Source: Methylobacterium terricola (GTDB taxonomy: Bacteria; Pseudomonadota; Alphaproteobacteria; Rhizobiales; Beijerinckiaceae). From it: a DNA stretch of 58,927 nt. The stretch spans positions 1-58,927 of the forward strand of contig NZ_VDDA01000026.1 of NCBI RefSeq assembly GCF_006151805.1. Direction: 5' to 3'. Positions 8,136 through 16,724 of the stretch are shown in pieces; the stretch's first letter is position 1; every line of letters begins with the position of its first letter. The translations under genes were made by a program, and so were the position numbers. The notes under the pieces are model-generated. The model was not told the DNA's origin. It ran no database searches and saw only the letters and a list, made by a program, of their open reading frames with translations.

Positions 8136-8893
8136 TCACGTCAGCCAGAGCATGGTCATGCCGAGGGTGACCATGGCGAGGTCGTTGGTGGCGCGCTTCT
8201 CGTAGCGGGTGGCGATGCGGCGGAAGTCCTTGAGGCGGCAGAAGACTGCTTCGACCCGCCAGCGATCGCGATAGCGCCGCTTGTCGAGGCGGATCTTGCG
8301 CTTGCGGGCGCGAGTGCCGGGAATGACCACGCTGAGGCCCTGCTGGCGCAGGTCCTGGCGCAGCCAGTCGGCGTCGTAGCCCTTGTCGGCGATCAGCCGG
8401 CGTACCGGGCCGGGCGCCTGGGCCAGCACGGCGGGCGCGGTCTTCACGTCGCTGGCGTTGCCGGGGGTGAGGTGGATGACGCCCGGGCGGCCGATCACGT
8501 CGGTGAGGACATGGATCTCGGTGGTCGGGCCCGCCCGCGAGGGGCCGATCGCCTGGTGGCGGTCCCCCCTTTTGCGCCGTGGGCGGCGCGCTGGGCTTTG
8601 ACGTCGGTCGCATCGAGGGCGGCGGCCTCGCCCGACCATCCGGCTTTGGCGAGAGCCGCCAGCATGCTGGTCCAGAAGCGCCGGCGCGACCACCTGTTGA
8701 AGCGGTTGTAGACGGTGGTGGGAGGACCGTACGCGCTCGGGCAGTCCTTCCAGCGACAGCCGGACTTGATGACGTGCGGGATGCCCGACAGGATGGTGCG
8801 GTCGTCCTTGCGATGCGCGCCGGGCTGGTTGGTGGGCATGAACGGCGCGATCGCCTGCCACTGCTCGTCAGACGGCCAGAACAGCTCTGCCAT
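8136..8893 (-). CDS. IS5-family transposase, two frames joined by -1 frameshift
   Basis: The first frame starts at ATG 8893 (MAELFWPSDEQWQAIAPF) with GGAGGAGG just upstream and runs to the middle of the protein (DATDVKAQRAAHGAKGG). The second frame carries the rest of the DDE domain: EIHVLTDVIGRPGVIHLTPG, IADKGYDADWLRQ, then RDRWRVEAVFCRLKDFRRIA and MTLGMTMLWLT. The frames meet at a run of four A and six G (8573 down to 8564), where a -1 slip gives a full-length transposase of about 250 residues. The neighbouring IS427-type copies show the same layout. The element looks potentially active. Confidence 0.8.
8564..8573 (-). other. Slippery A4G6 frameshift site in IS5 transposase
   Basis: On the minus strand the bases AAAAGGGGGG sit exactly where the upstream frame (GCA AAA GGG GGG) hands over to the -1 frame (AAA AGG GGG GAC). 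Programmed -1 slippage on A/G runs is established for IS5 subgroups. The degenerate copy near 37450 has ACAAGGGGGG here instead. Confidence 0.6.
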
Positions 8894-9027
8894 AGCCTCC
8901 TCCATCTGGAGACGCTCTGGAATCATATTTTGCTCATCATCTTGATCGGGTTTAGACCCTAGCCCTACGACCGAGATCTCCAGCGCTGCCATATTGCTCC
9001 GAATAGGCTTCGGGCCTGGCCGACGAG

Positions 9028-9056
9028 CGTTCGTTACGAACGACCAGTACAACTGG
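9028..9056. repeat. Two adjacent short palindromes upstream of fecI
   Basis: CGTTCG-TTA-CGAACG (9028-9042) is followed directly by CCAGT-ACA-ACTGG (9044-9056). Both are perfect with 3-base centres. They begin the otherwise geneless 8962-9331 interval, which turns AT-rich from about 9060 and probably carries the promoter of the iron-uptake operon. Operators are possible. No classical Fur box was seen. Confidence 0.4.
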
Positions 9057-9331
9057 TGTGTTCTATCTTCGATTGCACCTGAGGCACATCTGTTGCCTTA
9101 CGGCAACTACCAGCTACTCCTTGATATGATATGGGGATAAAAATCAGATTGTCATAGTTCAAACAAGCAAGATTTTATGTTGAGATGCAATATCATAGAG
9201 CGCTGAGAGCGCAGGATCTGTAGCTATTTTAGAGAGGCAGGCATCTTGCGTAAATGCGATTAGTAGCCTTCTTGTCGCTGCTCGATGACGGTCGCGTCTC
9301 GTGCCGCACCGGAGGATGTGAGTTTGCTGCT

Positions 9332-9841
9332 ATGTCGGGAGGGTTGATCGACACCCTGTATCGAACCGAAGGGGTCCGACTGCAGCGCTTCCTCCTGCGC
9401 ATGCTGGGCAATCACGCTGACGCTACCGATGCATCGCAAGAAACCTATCTGCGCCTCGTGAAGGCGCTGTGTGCAACGGACATCGAGCACCCGCGAGTAT
9501 TCCTGTTCTTCGTGGCGCGCAACGTCGCCATCAATCTTGGCAAGAGACGGCGGTTCGAGGCGAACCTTTTTCGATCTCTGGACGATAGTAATCTCGGTGA
9601 TCGAGTGGATGACAGCGTCCGAACCGAACAGCAAGTGATCGCACGCCAGCAGCTCCGCTTAGTCGCATCAGCTATCGATGAGTTGCCGCCTCGCTGCCGG
9701 GAGACGTTCATACTGAGCGCTTTTGATGGTCTCACGAACGGCGAGATCGCCGCGAAACTGGGTGTCAGCCGCAACATGGTCGAGAAGCACCTCATGAAGG
9801 CGCTTCTCCATACCCGCCGCCGCTGCGCAGATTTTTTCTAA
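9332..9841 (+). CDS. ECF sigma factor, FecI type
   Basis: The 169-residue protein has region 2 (LQRFLLRMLGNHADATDASQ, ETYLRLVKAL) and region 4 with the helix-turn-helix NGEIAAKLGVSRNMVEKHLM typical of FecI-like iron-starvation sigma factors. ATG 9332 gives the usual family N-terminus (SGGLIDTLYRTEG). An in-frame ATG at 9254 would add 26 untypical residues. It should direct RNA polymerase to the receptor gene when the neighbouring FecR protein relays a periplasmic signal. fecR follows at once. Confidence 0.87.
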   Translation: MSGGLIDTLYRTEGVRLQRFLLRMLGNHADATDASQETYLRLVKALCATDIEHPRVFLFFVARNVAINLGKRRRFEANLFRSLDDSNLGDRVDDSVRTEQQVIARQQLRLVASAIDELPPRCRETFILSAFDGLTNGEIAAKLGVSRNMVEKHLMKALLHTRRRCADFF

Positions 9842-9928
9842 TTGAGATATCAGGACTCCGTGCGCTCAGCGGTCTCTATGGATGGGACGGCTTCGGGTCG
9901 TCCGAGCCGGGTAGATCCACTCATCAGC

Positions 9929-10864
9929 ATGACCGCTCGCACACCGCCTGAAAAATCGGACGAGACCGGGGACAACCCCGTCTATGAGGCTGCAGCCCTC
10001 TGGGTCGCCCGGCTCTCCTCCGCCGACGCAACGGACGCGGATCGTGAGGCCTTCGCAGTCTGGCGCGCCACCGATCCAGCCCATGAAGCCGCTTATGCCG
10101 AGATGGAGTCCTGGAGGCGGACGATGGGACAGGTGCCCGATCCGCGCCGAAGCAAGCCTAAGGCAGCACCTGGTCTCATCATCGTCGCGGCCCTCGGCCT
10201 CGTCGGGATCCTGGGCTGGCAGCTCGGGCTGGTCGATCGACTACGGGCCGACGATTGGACCGACGTCGGCGAGATCAGGAGCACCATCCTCGCGGATGGA
10301 AGCCGGGTCGACCTCAACACCGATACGGCGATCGCCTTGCACGACACACCGCGTGAGAGAGGGGTTGAGCTGCTCCGTGGCGAGGCGGTGTTCGACGTCG
10401 TACCGGACCCACAGCGTCCCTTCGTGGTGCGCGGACACGGTATTCGTGCCCGGGCTGTCGGGACGCGCTTCTTCGTCCGCGCGGACGGCATTGCCGACCC
10501 GGTCGGCGTAGCAGAGGGACGCGTCGACGTCGCGACTGGGTTGGGCCACGTCCTGCTGCAGGCCGGCGAGGTCGCCTCGCAGGACGCGACCGGCCGCCCC
10601 GTCGCTCGCACGAGCGACGTAGCGCAAGCAATCGCGTGGCGGGAGGGCAGGCTCGTCTTCTCCGGTCAGCCTCTCTCGCAGGTCCTCGCCGAACTCGGGC
10701 GGTATCGCCGGGGCCGCATCCTGCTCACCGATGCGGCGATCGGCGAACGACGGTTCAGCGGTACGCTCGATCCCCGCGACACCGGTGCAGCGCTCGCGAT
10801 CCTCTCCGCCACGATGGGGATCCGTGTCATCAACCTCACCCCACTCCTGACCCTGGTCCGGTAG
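9929..10864 (+). CDS. FecR-type anti-sigma/transmembrane sensor
   Basis: The N-terminal DUF4880 region (EAAALWVARLSSADATDADR and the AFAVWRATDPAHEAAY helix) should bind the sigma factor. A single membrane segment (GLIIVAALGLVGILGWQLGLV) is followed by the periplasmic FecR domain (IRSTILADGSRVDLNTDTAI, LLRGEAVFDV, FVVRGHGIRARAVGTRFFV). The protein carries the signal from the TonB receptor to FecI. The frame is open from 9842 just after the fecI stop (TTG or later ATG 9878). ATG 9929 is chosen because family similarity begins there; no start has a strong ribosome site. Confidence 0.83.
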   Translation: MTARTPPEKSDETGDNPVYEAAALWVARLSSADATDADREAFAVWRATDPAHEAAYAEMESWRRTMGQVPDPRRSKPKAAPGLIIVAALGLVGILGWQLGLVDRLRADDWTDVGEIRSTILADGSRVDLNTDTAIALHDTPRERGVELLRGEAVFDVVPDPQRPFVVRGHGIRARAVGTRFFVRADGIADPVGVAEGRVDVATGLGHVLLQAGEVASQDATGRPVARTSDVAQAIAWREGRLVFSGQPLSQVLAELGRYRRGRILLTDAAIGERRFSGTLDPRDTGAALAILSATMGIRVINLTPLLTLVR

Positions 10865-10977
10865 CGATCAGACGGCAGCACAAAAACTTCGCCGGAGGAG
10901 GTCAGGAGTTCGGCGGCTCCCCTGTCTACCGTTGAAGGGACACGAGACGCGAGACGCGCACCGTCCCTGGTGGATCG

Positions 10978-13500
10978 ATGGGGTCGGCGATGGACGTGCG
11001 GAGTCAGGGTATCGTGTCACGGGGGCTGCAGGGTGCAGCCTTGGCAGGGGTGTCACTGCTCGCGCTGAGCAATGCCGCGATGGCACAGGACCGGACCTTC
11101 GCGCGTCCACTGCCGGCCTCCGATCGGGTCGACATCATCCCCGTCTCAGCTGGGCAGGAAGCATCCACCATCGCGTCCAGTGCGACACGCGTCCAGGTCT
11201 CGATCGCACCGGGCCCATTGGAGCCGGCCCTGACCGCATTGTCCGGCCAGACGCAGCTCAGGCTCGCCTACCGGACCACGATTACTGAGAACCTGGCGAC
11301 GCAGGGTGCTGAGGGTCTCTTCGCGCCGCTCGAGGCGCTGGCCAAGGTTCTCGAGGGTACCGGCCTGACCTACCAGGCGGCCGGCCCCTCGACGATCACG
11401 CTCGTCAACCCGCGCTTCGTCCAGTTGCCCGGCCCGGCCCCGACTCCGGATGTCGCCCTCGACACCATCACGGTCGAAGGCAACGCGTCGGCCATCGCCG
11501 CTGTTGGCGGCGATCCGGGTGCGGTCGGCTTCGTCGCCACCCGCACCAGCGCCGGCACAAAGACCAGCACACCCCTGATCGAAGTGCCGCAATCGATCTC
11601 CGTGATCACTCGCGCCCAGCTCGACACCCAGAATGTCCAGAGCGTCACCGAAGCTCTGCGCTACGTCCCTGGCGTATCGGTCGAGTCCTACGGCTATGAC
11701 CCGAAGGGCTTCGACTGGCTGTTCATCCGGGGCTTCAACGCCCAGGCGACGAGCGACTTTCGCGATGGCCTGCGCCAGCTCAACACAAGCTACAGCTTCT
11801 TCCGCACCGAGCCCTATGCGCTGGAGCGCATCGAGGTCCTGCGTGGACCGTCCTCGACGCTTTACGGGCAGAGCGACGCCGGCGGCATCATCAACCGGGT
11901 CAGCAAGCGCCCGCTGCTCACGCCGATCAATGAGGTCCAGTTCCAGCTCGGGAATTTCGGGCGGGTCGAGGGGATGTTCGACCTCACCGGCCCGGTCAAT
12001 CCCGAGCGCACCCTGAGCGCCCGGTTGATCGGCGTCGCGCGCTCCAGCGACACCCAGTACCGTTACGGCAACGGCGCGGAAATTCCGGACGACCGGCTCT
12101 ACCTCGCACCGTCCTTCACCTGGGCTCCCGACGCAGCCACGAGCCTGACGGTGCTCGCCGACGTCCTGCGTGATCGCTCGGGCGGTACCGTCACCTTCTT
12201 CACCCCGAACGCCCGGCCGACCAAGCTGCTGATCGGCGATCCGAGCTTCAACCGCTTCGCCCAGGATCAGGCGACGATCGGCTATCAGTTCGAGCACCAC
12301 TTCGACGATGTCTGGTCCGTCCGGCAGAACCTGCGCTACGGCCATGTCGAGCTCGGGCTCAACAATCTGCTGCTCGGCGGCCTGACATCAACGGGCCTCA
12401 GCCGCATCGCGCGCCGCTTCGACGAGCGACTGGATGCCTTGGCGGTCGACAACCAGGTCGAGGCGCGCTTCGCCACCGGCTTCCTCAGGCACGACCTTCT
12501 GCTGGGTCTCGACTACACCCGCTCGGACGGCGACGTGCGCCGCTTCACCGGAGCAGCCCCGAGCCTGGACCCGTTCGCGCCGGTCTACGGCCGGTTCGTC
12601 CCGACCCCGACGACCCCGCTCCTCAACTACCGCGAGGTGATGAACCAGCTTGGTGTCTACGCTCAGGACCAGATCAAGGTTGGGGACTCCTGGATCCTGA
12701 CGCTGGGCGGACGCTACGACGACGTCACGCTCGATACGCAGAACCGTCTCACCGCGACCGATACCAAGCTCGATACCGGTGCCTTCAGCGGCCGCGCTGG
12801 CCTGACCTACCTCACAGGCTTCGGCCTCGCGCCTTACGTCAGCTTCGCCCAGTCCTTCGTGCCGAATACCGGCGTCTCCGCCCCCGCCGCCGGTGCGCGG
12901 CCCTTCGACCCGTCCCGGGGCGAGCAGTGGGAGGTCGGAGTCAAGTATATCCCTCAGGGCTGGAACGCGCTGTTCACCGCTGCCCTGTTCGACATCACCA
13001 AGACGAACGTCCTGACCACGGATTTTGCCAATCCGGGTTTCCAGATCGCGACCGGTGCGATCCGCTCGCGTGGCATCGAACTCGAGGGACGGATCGGCCT
13101 CACCGAGGGCTGGGATGCCGTTGCGTCCTTCACCTACCTTGATGCCGAAGTCACGAAGGACACCCGGGCGATCATCGGCAACCGCCCCGCCATCGTGCCC
13201 AACTACTCAGCCTCGGCCTGGCTCAACTACACGGTCCAGACCGGCTGGCTGCGGGGTCTCAGCCTCGGCGGGGGGGTGCGCTACGTCGGCGATTCCTTCG
13301 GCGATGCCGCCAACACGCTGCGGATCAAGGAGCGGACGTTGCTCGACGCAGCCGTCAGCTACACCACCGGCAACTGGCTGTTCTCGGTGAATGCGACCAA
13401 CCTCGCCGACCGGCAATACATCACCACATGCACCTCGCTGTTCGATTGCTATCCCGGCGTGCGCCGTACGGTGATCGGCCGGGTCAAGTACGTCTTCTGA
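10978..13500 (+). CDS. TonB-dependent siderophore receptor with STN signalling domain
   Basis: The 840-residue outer-membrane protein has a signal peptide (to about ALSNAAMAQ) and an N-terminal STN domain (about residues 70-130, SIAPGPLEPALTALSGQTQL). That domain in transducing receptors contacts FecR. The plug domain follows (TPLIEVPQSISVITRAQL, EVLRGPSSTLYGQSDAGGII) and then a 22-strand barrel ending in VIGRVKYVF with the C-terminal Phe. The FpvA/FhuA-like plug indicates a ferric siderophore ligand. With fecI and fecR directly upstream this is a complete cell-surface signalling unit. Confidence 0.9.
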   Translation: MGSAMDVRSQGIVSRGLQGAALAGVSLLALSNAAMAQDRTFARPLPASDRVDIIPVSAGQEASTIASSATRVQVSIAPGPLEPALTALSGQTQLRLAYRTTITENLATQGAEGLFAPLEALAKVLEGTGLTYQAAGPSTITLVNPRFVQLPGPAPTPDVALDTITVEGNASAIAAVGGDPGAVGFVATRTSAGTKTSTPLIEVPQSISVITRAQLDTQNVQSVTEALRYVPGVSVESYGYDPKGFDWLFIRGFNAQATSDFRDGLRQLNTSYSFFRTEPYALERIEVLRGPSSTLYGQSDAGGIINRVSKRPLLTPINEVQFQLGNFGRVEGMFDLTGPVNPERTLSARLIGVARSSDTQYRYGNGAEIPDDRLYLAPSFTWAPDAATSLTVLADVLRDRSGGTVTFFTPNARPTKLLIGDPSFNRFAQDQATIGYQFEHHFDDVWSVRQNLRYGHVELGLNNLLLGGLTSTGLSRIARRFDERLDALAVDNQVEARFATGFLRHDLLLGLDYTRSDGDVRRFTGAAPSLDPFAPVYGRFVPTPTTPLLNYREVMNQLGVYAQDQIKVGDSWILTLGGRYDDVTLDTQNRLTATDTKLDTGAFSGRAGLTYLTGFGLAPYVSFAQSFVPNTGVSAPAAGARPFDPSRGEQWEVGVKYIPQGWNALFTAALFDITKTNVLTTDFANPGFQIATGAIRSRGIELEGRIGLTEGWDAVASFTYLDAEVTKDTRAIIGNRPAIVPNYSASAWLNYTVQTGWLRGLSLGGGVRYVGDSFGDAANTLRIKERTLLDAAVSYTTGNWLFSVNATNLADRQYITTCTSLFDCYPGVRRTVIGRVKYVF

Positions 13501-14696
13501 TGCCGATCCAACGTCTGATGACGATCCGCCTGCGGCGGCCGCAGAGCGGGCCACGCCGCCGGCTCTGGTCGCGTATCCATACCTGGAGCAGCGTCGTCAG
13601 CACGGCCTTCATGCTGATGCTGTGCCTGACCGGGTTGCCGCTGATCTTCTATCACGAGCTCGACGAGGCGTTCGGCACCGCGCCGGAACTGCCGGTCCTG
13701 GCGGCCGGCACACCGCATCTCCCCCTCGACCGGCTCGTTGAGACGGCACAGACGCTGCGACCGAAGGAGGCTCCACAGTTCCTGCTGATCGATCGCGATG
13801 AGCCGGACCTCGTCTTCGTCAGCCTCAGCCGGGACCTGCGTACCTCGCCCCCCGAGAGCTTGTTCGCCATGGATTGGCGGGTGGCGCGCGTCGTCCAGGA
13901 ACCCAAGCTGCGGCCGAGCCCGATCGCCTGGCTGCTGAAGCTGCACGTCGACATGTTCCTGGGCCTCGGCGGCAAACTCTTCCTCGGACTGATCGGCGTG
14001 CTGTTCGCCCTTGCGATCGTATCGGGGGTCATTCTGTATGGGCCGGCGATGCGAAAGCTGCCCTACGGCACGGTGCGTCGCGACCGCACCCGGCGGATCT
14101 ACTGGCTCGACTGGCACAACCTCGTCGGCGTCACCACGCTCGGCTGGGCCATGCTCGTGGCCGGGACCGGGACCGTAAACACCTGGGCCGACCTGATGCT
14201 GAAGCTGTGGCAGCGCGACCAGCTCGCCGCGATGACGGCTCACGATCGAAGCTTGCCGGCCACCGGTCGGCGGATACCGGTCGCCGACGCGGCGGCGGTC
14301 GCACTGGCCACGACACCGGGCAAGACCCTTCGCTTCATTGCTTACCCGGGAACGGCCGTCAGCAGTGACCGGCATTATGCCGTGTTCCTCGCCGGGGCGA
14401 CGCCGCTGACCGGACGCTTGCTCGACATCGTCCTGGTGAATGCGCAGACCGGCCGGATCGCGGCTCACGCCGCGATGCCCTGGTACGCGCAGGCCGTGTT
14501 CCTGTCGCAGCCGCTCCACTTCGGCAATTACGGCGGCCTCCCGCTCAAGCTGCTCTGGGCGGTCCTGGATCTGGCGACGATTGTGGTGATCGTGACGGGC
14601 CTCTATCTCTGGGTCGGCCGTCACGTGACCAGCCGACATCACTTCCGCCTCAAAACGCCCGTCGACGCGAACGGTCGATCGGAGGGGGCGCAATGA
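13500..14696 (+). CDS. PepSY-associated membrane protein (iron-uptake reductase-like)
   Basis: The 398-residue inner-membrane protein has the PepSY_TM architecture. The first membrane helix (AFMLMLCLTGLPLIFYHELD) is followed by a periplasmic PepSY-like region, a helix pair near 160-190 (KLHVDMFLGLGGKLFLGLIG) and RIYWLDWHNLVGVTTLGWAM. A last helix (LATIVVIVTGLYLWVGRH) closes the protein. Such proteins sit beside TonB siderophore receptors and are thought to help release iron from siderophores in the periplasm. ATG overlaps the receptor stop by one base (TGATG), and its own stop overlaps the next gene. Confidence 0.85.
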   Translation: MPIQRLMTIRLRRPQSGPRRRLWSRIHTWSSVVSTAFMLMLCLTGLPLIFYHELDEAFGTAPELPVLAAGTPHLPLDRLVETAQTLRPKEAPQFLLIDRDEPDLVFVSLSRDLRTSPPESLFAMDWRVARVVQEPKLRPSPIAWLLKLHVDMFLGLGGKLFLGLIGVLFALAIVSGVILYGPAMRKLPYGTVRRDRTRRIYWLDWHNLVGVTTLGWAMLVAGTGTVNTWADLMLKLWQRDQLAAMTAHDRSLPATGRRIPVADAAAVALATTPGKTLRFIAYPGTAVSSDRHYAVFLAGATPLTGRLLDIVLVNAQTGRIAAHAAMPWYAQAVFLSQPLHFGNYGGLPLKLLWAVLDLATIVVIVTGLYLWVGRHVTSRHHFRLKTPVDANGRSEGAQ

Positions 14697-14926
14697 AGCC
14701 TCGGCCATCCCTGCCACCGGTCTGGCCGGGGCCCGTCGGGATCAATCTCCTGATCGGCGCGTGCCTCGTCGCAGCCCTGGCCACCGACGGCGTCGTCGAC
14801 CTTGTTGCCAGCGCGGTGATGGCGATCGTTCTGAGCGTTGCAGTTCTTCTTCTACCGATACGTTACCAACGACGACGGGTCGACCGCCATGCTCGAAGAA
14901 TTTCGATTTCGCTTCCCAAAAACTAA
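14693..14926 (+). CDS. Small two-helix membrane protein
   Basis: The 77-residue product overlaps the PepSY gene by ATGA and encodes two hydrophobic stretches (INLLIGACLVAALATDGVVD, and LVASAVMAIVLSVAVLLLPI) with a basic tail. Small partner proteins of this type often close iron-uptake operons. The last 20 residues are arginine-rich and may come from a frame change near 14840. No family is named. Confidence 0.6.
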   Translation: MKPRPSLPPVWPGPVGINLLIGACLVAALATDGVVDLVASAVMAIVLSVAVLLLPIRYQRRRVDRHARRISISLPKN

Positions 14927-15229
14927 GCAAGCCGCACTGCCAAGCGGAGGATGCAAGGATCTGATTTTTTGGAATGCCAATGCGCATGTCCGCCCTCGGA
15001 CGGCAGTCCTGTATCCGCCCCTACTGTTCAGCCTTGACACTATCGAACTGCTGCTCCTCAACCCCATGCGACCATTCCGTATCCCAGGCTCTGGTGCACG
15101 AAAAACAAGTGTTTGCCGACAGCGGCTACGGCAACCCGGCCGCACGCCAGCCCTCGACGGGGAAAATGCGCGACAAACCCTGTCGGATTGATGCTATGTG
15201 CGGAAACGGGTTTGGAGGGGTTTCCGTAC
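14927..15229. other. Gap before the serine recombinase, no clear gene
   Basis: About 300 bases of lower GC follow the iron operon. Frames are open in places but none gives a recognisable protein. The end of the gap carries the recombinase ribosome site (GGAGGGG) inside an inverted repeat. Confidence 0.4.
15198..15229. promoter_or_regulatory. Inverted repeat over the recombinase ribosome-binding site
   Basis: GTGCGGAAAC (15198-15207) and GTTTCCGTAC (15220-15229) are reverse complements at 9 of 10 positions and enclose the TTTGGAGGG ribosome site just before ATG 15230. It could be a recombinase subsite giving autorepression, or an RNA hairpin hiding the ribosome site. Position and symmetry are seen; function is inferred. 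Confidence 0.45.
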
Positions 15230-15811
15230 ATGCTGGTCGGGTACATGCGGGTGTCGACGGCCGACGGGCGCCAGTCGGTCGACCTCCAGCGCGACGCGCT
15301 GATGGCCGCCGGCGTCGACGACCGGCACCTCTACCAGGACCACGCTTCCGGATCCCGGGACGACCGGCCCGGGCTGAAGGCCTGCCTCACCTATCTCAAG
15401 GCGGGCGACACCCTCGTGGTGTGGAAGCTCGACCGGCTCGGCCGCAGCCTCCCACACCTCCTGGAGGTCATGGGCGACCTGCGGAAGCGCGGGGTCGCCT
15501 TCCGCTCGCTCACCGAGGCGATGGACACCGGGACACCGCACGGCGAGCTGCTGTTCTCGCTGTTCGGGGCGCTGGCGCAATTCGAGCGCCAGCTCACCCG
15601 GGAGCGTGTGGTCGCCGGGCTCGCAGCAGCCAAGCGCCGAGGGCGCCGTGGCGGCCGACCCCCGACGATCGGCGGTGAGCAGCTCGAGCAGATCACGGCA
15701 GCGCTCGACGGTGGCGCCAGCAAGGCCTCGGTCTGTCGGTCGTTCAAGATCGCCCGCTCGACGCTGATCGACACGCTCGAGCGGACCGGGTGGCAGCGGC
15801 CGGCCGAGTAG
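15230..15811 (+). CDS. Serine recombinase/resolvase (Tn3 invertase type)
   Basis: The 193-residue enzyme has the catalytic N-terminal domain MLVGYMRVSTADGRQSVDLQ with the active serine in RVST, then VVWKLDRLGRSLPHL and the long E-helix. A short C-terminal helix-turn-helix (GGASKASVCRSFKIARSTLI) follows. The length is that of small resolvases and invertases acting by 2-bp staggered cleavage. It is complete and preceded by GGAGG. No matching transposase adjoins it, so it is either the last part of a lost Tn3-like element or a stand-alone DNA invertase. Confidence 0.9.
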   Translation: MLVGYMRVSTADGRQSVDLQRDALMAAGVDDRHLYQDHASGSRDDRPGLKACLTYLKAGDTLVVWKLDRLGRSLPHLLEVMGDLRKRGVAFRSLTEAMDTGTPHGELLFSLFGALAQFERQLTRERVVAGLAAAKRRGRRGGRPPTIGGEQLEQITAALDGGASKASVCRSFKIARSTLIDTLERTGWQRPAE

Positions 15812-15924
15812 CCTGCGTCGGGGCTGCGCCGTACTGTCCGCTCGGGTGATGTCCGTTTGGTTTCTGTCCGTTGGATTTTCCAACCCTTGCGGACGTATTT
15901 GGCGGGTCGTGCCATTGCCACTGC

Positions 15925-15960
15925 GGTATGCCCCTATGGACGGTCGGAATGACCAACGGA
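15925..15960 (+). repeat. 36-bp direct repeat, copy A (upstream of comB-like gene)
   Basis: The 36 bases beginning GGTATGCCCCTATGGACGG recur at 16961-16996 with 33 identities and the same orientation. The two copies enclose the comB-like gene, and the sequences outside them are unrelated. Between the recombinase stop and this repeat lies a small hairpin (GTTGGA-TTT-TCCAAC, 15870-15884). Confidence 0.75.
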
Positions 15961-16031
15961 CTCCCTGAAGCGTAGCCGGCGTATACGTCGATGAGCTAAG
16001 GTCGGTGATGAATGAGGGCTAGTTCCAGCTC

Positions 16032-16724
16032 ATGGACATCGTGATCGAGAGCCTATTGGATGGTGCACGACGCGCTCGCGGGCACGTCGCTATCATCGAC
16101 GTATTCCGCGCATTCACCACGGCAGCTGTCGCCTTGGCGAAGGGTGCATCCGAGGTCGTCATGGTTGGATCGGCAGACGAGGCTCTGGCTCTCCGTGCAC
16201 AGGGGCGGGTGCAGCTGTGTATGGGCGAGATCGGCGGGCGGGCGCCGCCTGGCTTTGATTTCGGTAATTCGCCCTACGAGGTATCGGCGGCTGACTTGGC
16301 AGGCTGCGCGATCGCGCAGCGGACCGGGGCGGGGACGCAGGGGATCGTTGCGGCTGCGCAAGCGACGCGGCTCTACGCAGCTTCGTTGGTGACCGCGAGC
16401 GCGACAGCCCGCGCACTAGTGCGTGGCACGCCCGCCGCTGTGACGCTCGTCGCCATGGGAAACAACGCCGTCGTGCGTACCGATGAGGATGAGATTTGCG
16501 CGCTTCACCTGCGCAACCTCATTGAAGGCCGTCCCGGACATGTCGAGGGGGCCAGGCAGATGATCTTAGCGAGCCGCGAGGCATCCTACTTTGGTGATCC
16601 GACGCGCCCGCATCTCCCGCGAGCTGATCTTGATATTGCACTGGACATCGACCGTTACGATTTTGCGATCCGGGTTGAGCTTGACGATGGTTACCCTGTT
16701 GGCCGCGCTGAGAGGGCGCAGTAG
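16032..16724 (+). CDS. ComB-like 2-phosphosulfolactate phosphatase family protein
   Basis: The 230-residue protein fits the ComB family: VAIIDVFRAFTTAAVALAKG, GEIGGRAPPGFDFGNSPYEV, and QRTGAGTQGIVAAAQATRLY are its conserved blocks. In methanogens ComB dephosphorylates phosphosulfolactate for coenzyme M; in bacteria the role is mostly unknown. No other coenzyme M or sulfolactate gene is near. The gene stands alone between two copies of a 36-bp direct repeat, which suggests it arrived as a cassette. Confidence 0.8.
   Translation: MDIVIESLLDGARRARGHVAIIDVFRAFTTAAVALAKGASEVVMVGSADEALALRAQGRVQLCMGEIGGRAPPGFDFGNSPYEVSAADLAGCAIAQRTGAGTQGIVAAAQATRLYAASLVTASATARALVRGTPAAVTLVAMGNNAVVRTDEDEICALHLRNLIEGRPGHVEGARQMILASREASYFGDPTRPHLPRADLDIALDIDRYDFAIRVELDDGYPVGRAERAQ

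Larger units (their letters stand above)
8118..8961 (-). mobile_element. Complete IS5-family (IS427-type) insertion sequence
   Basis: The element spans 8120-8959 (840 bp) between TA dinucleotides at 8118-8119 and 8960-8961, the expected target duplication for this group. Its ends are GGGCGTCTCTGC and GGGTTTAGACCC, which read inward as related GGG...TCT termini. It carries one transposase gene in two overlapping frames on the minus strand. Parts of close relatives lie at 32276-32467 and 37140-37856, sharing the same ends. Confidence 0.85.

Noticed and set aside
16032..16724. Coenzyme M biosynthesis locus
   Set aside because: Only a ComB-like phosphatase is present; no phosphosulfolactate synthase, sulfolactate dehydrogenase or later-step genes are near.
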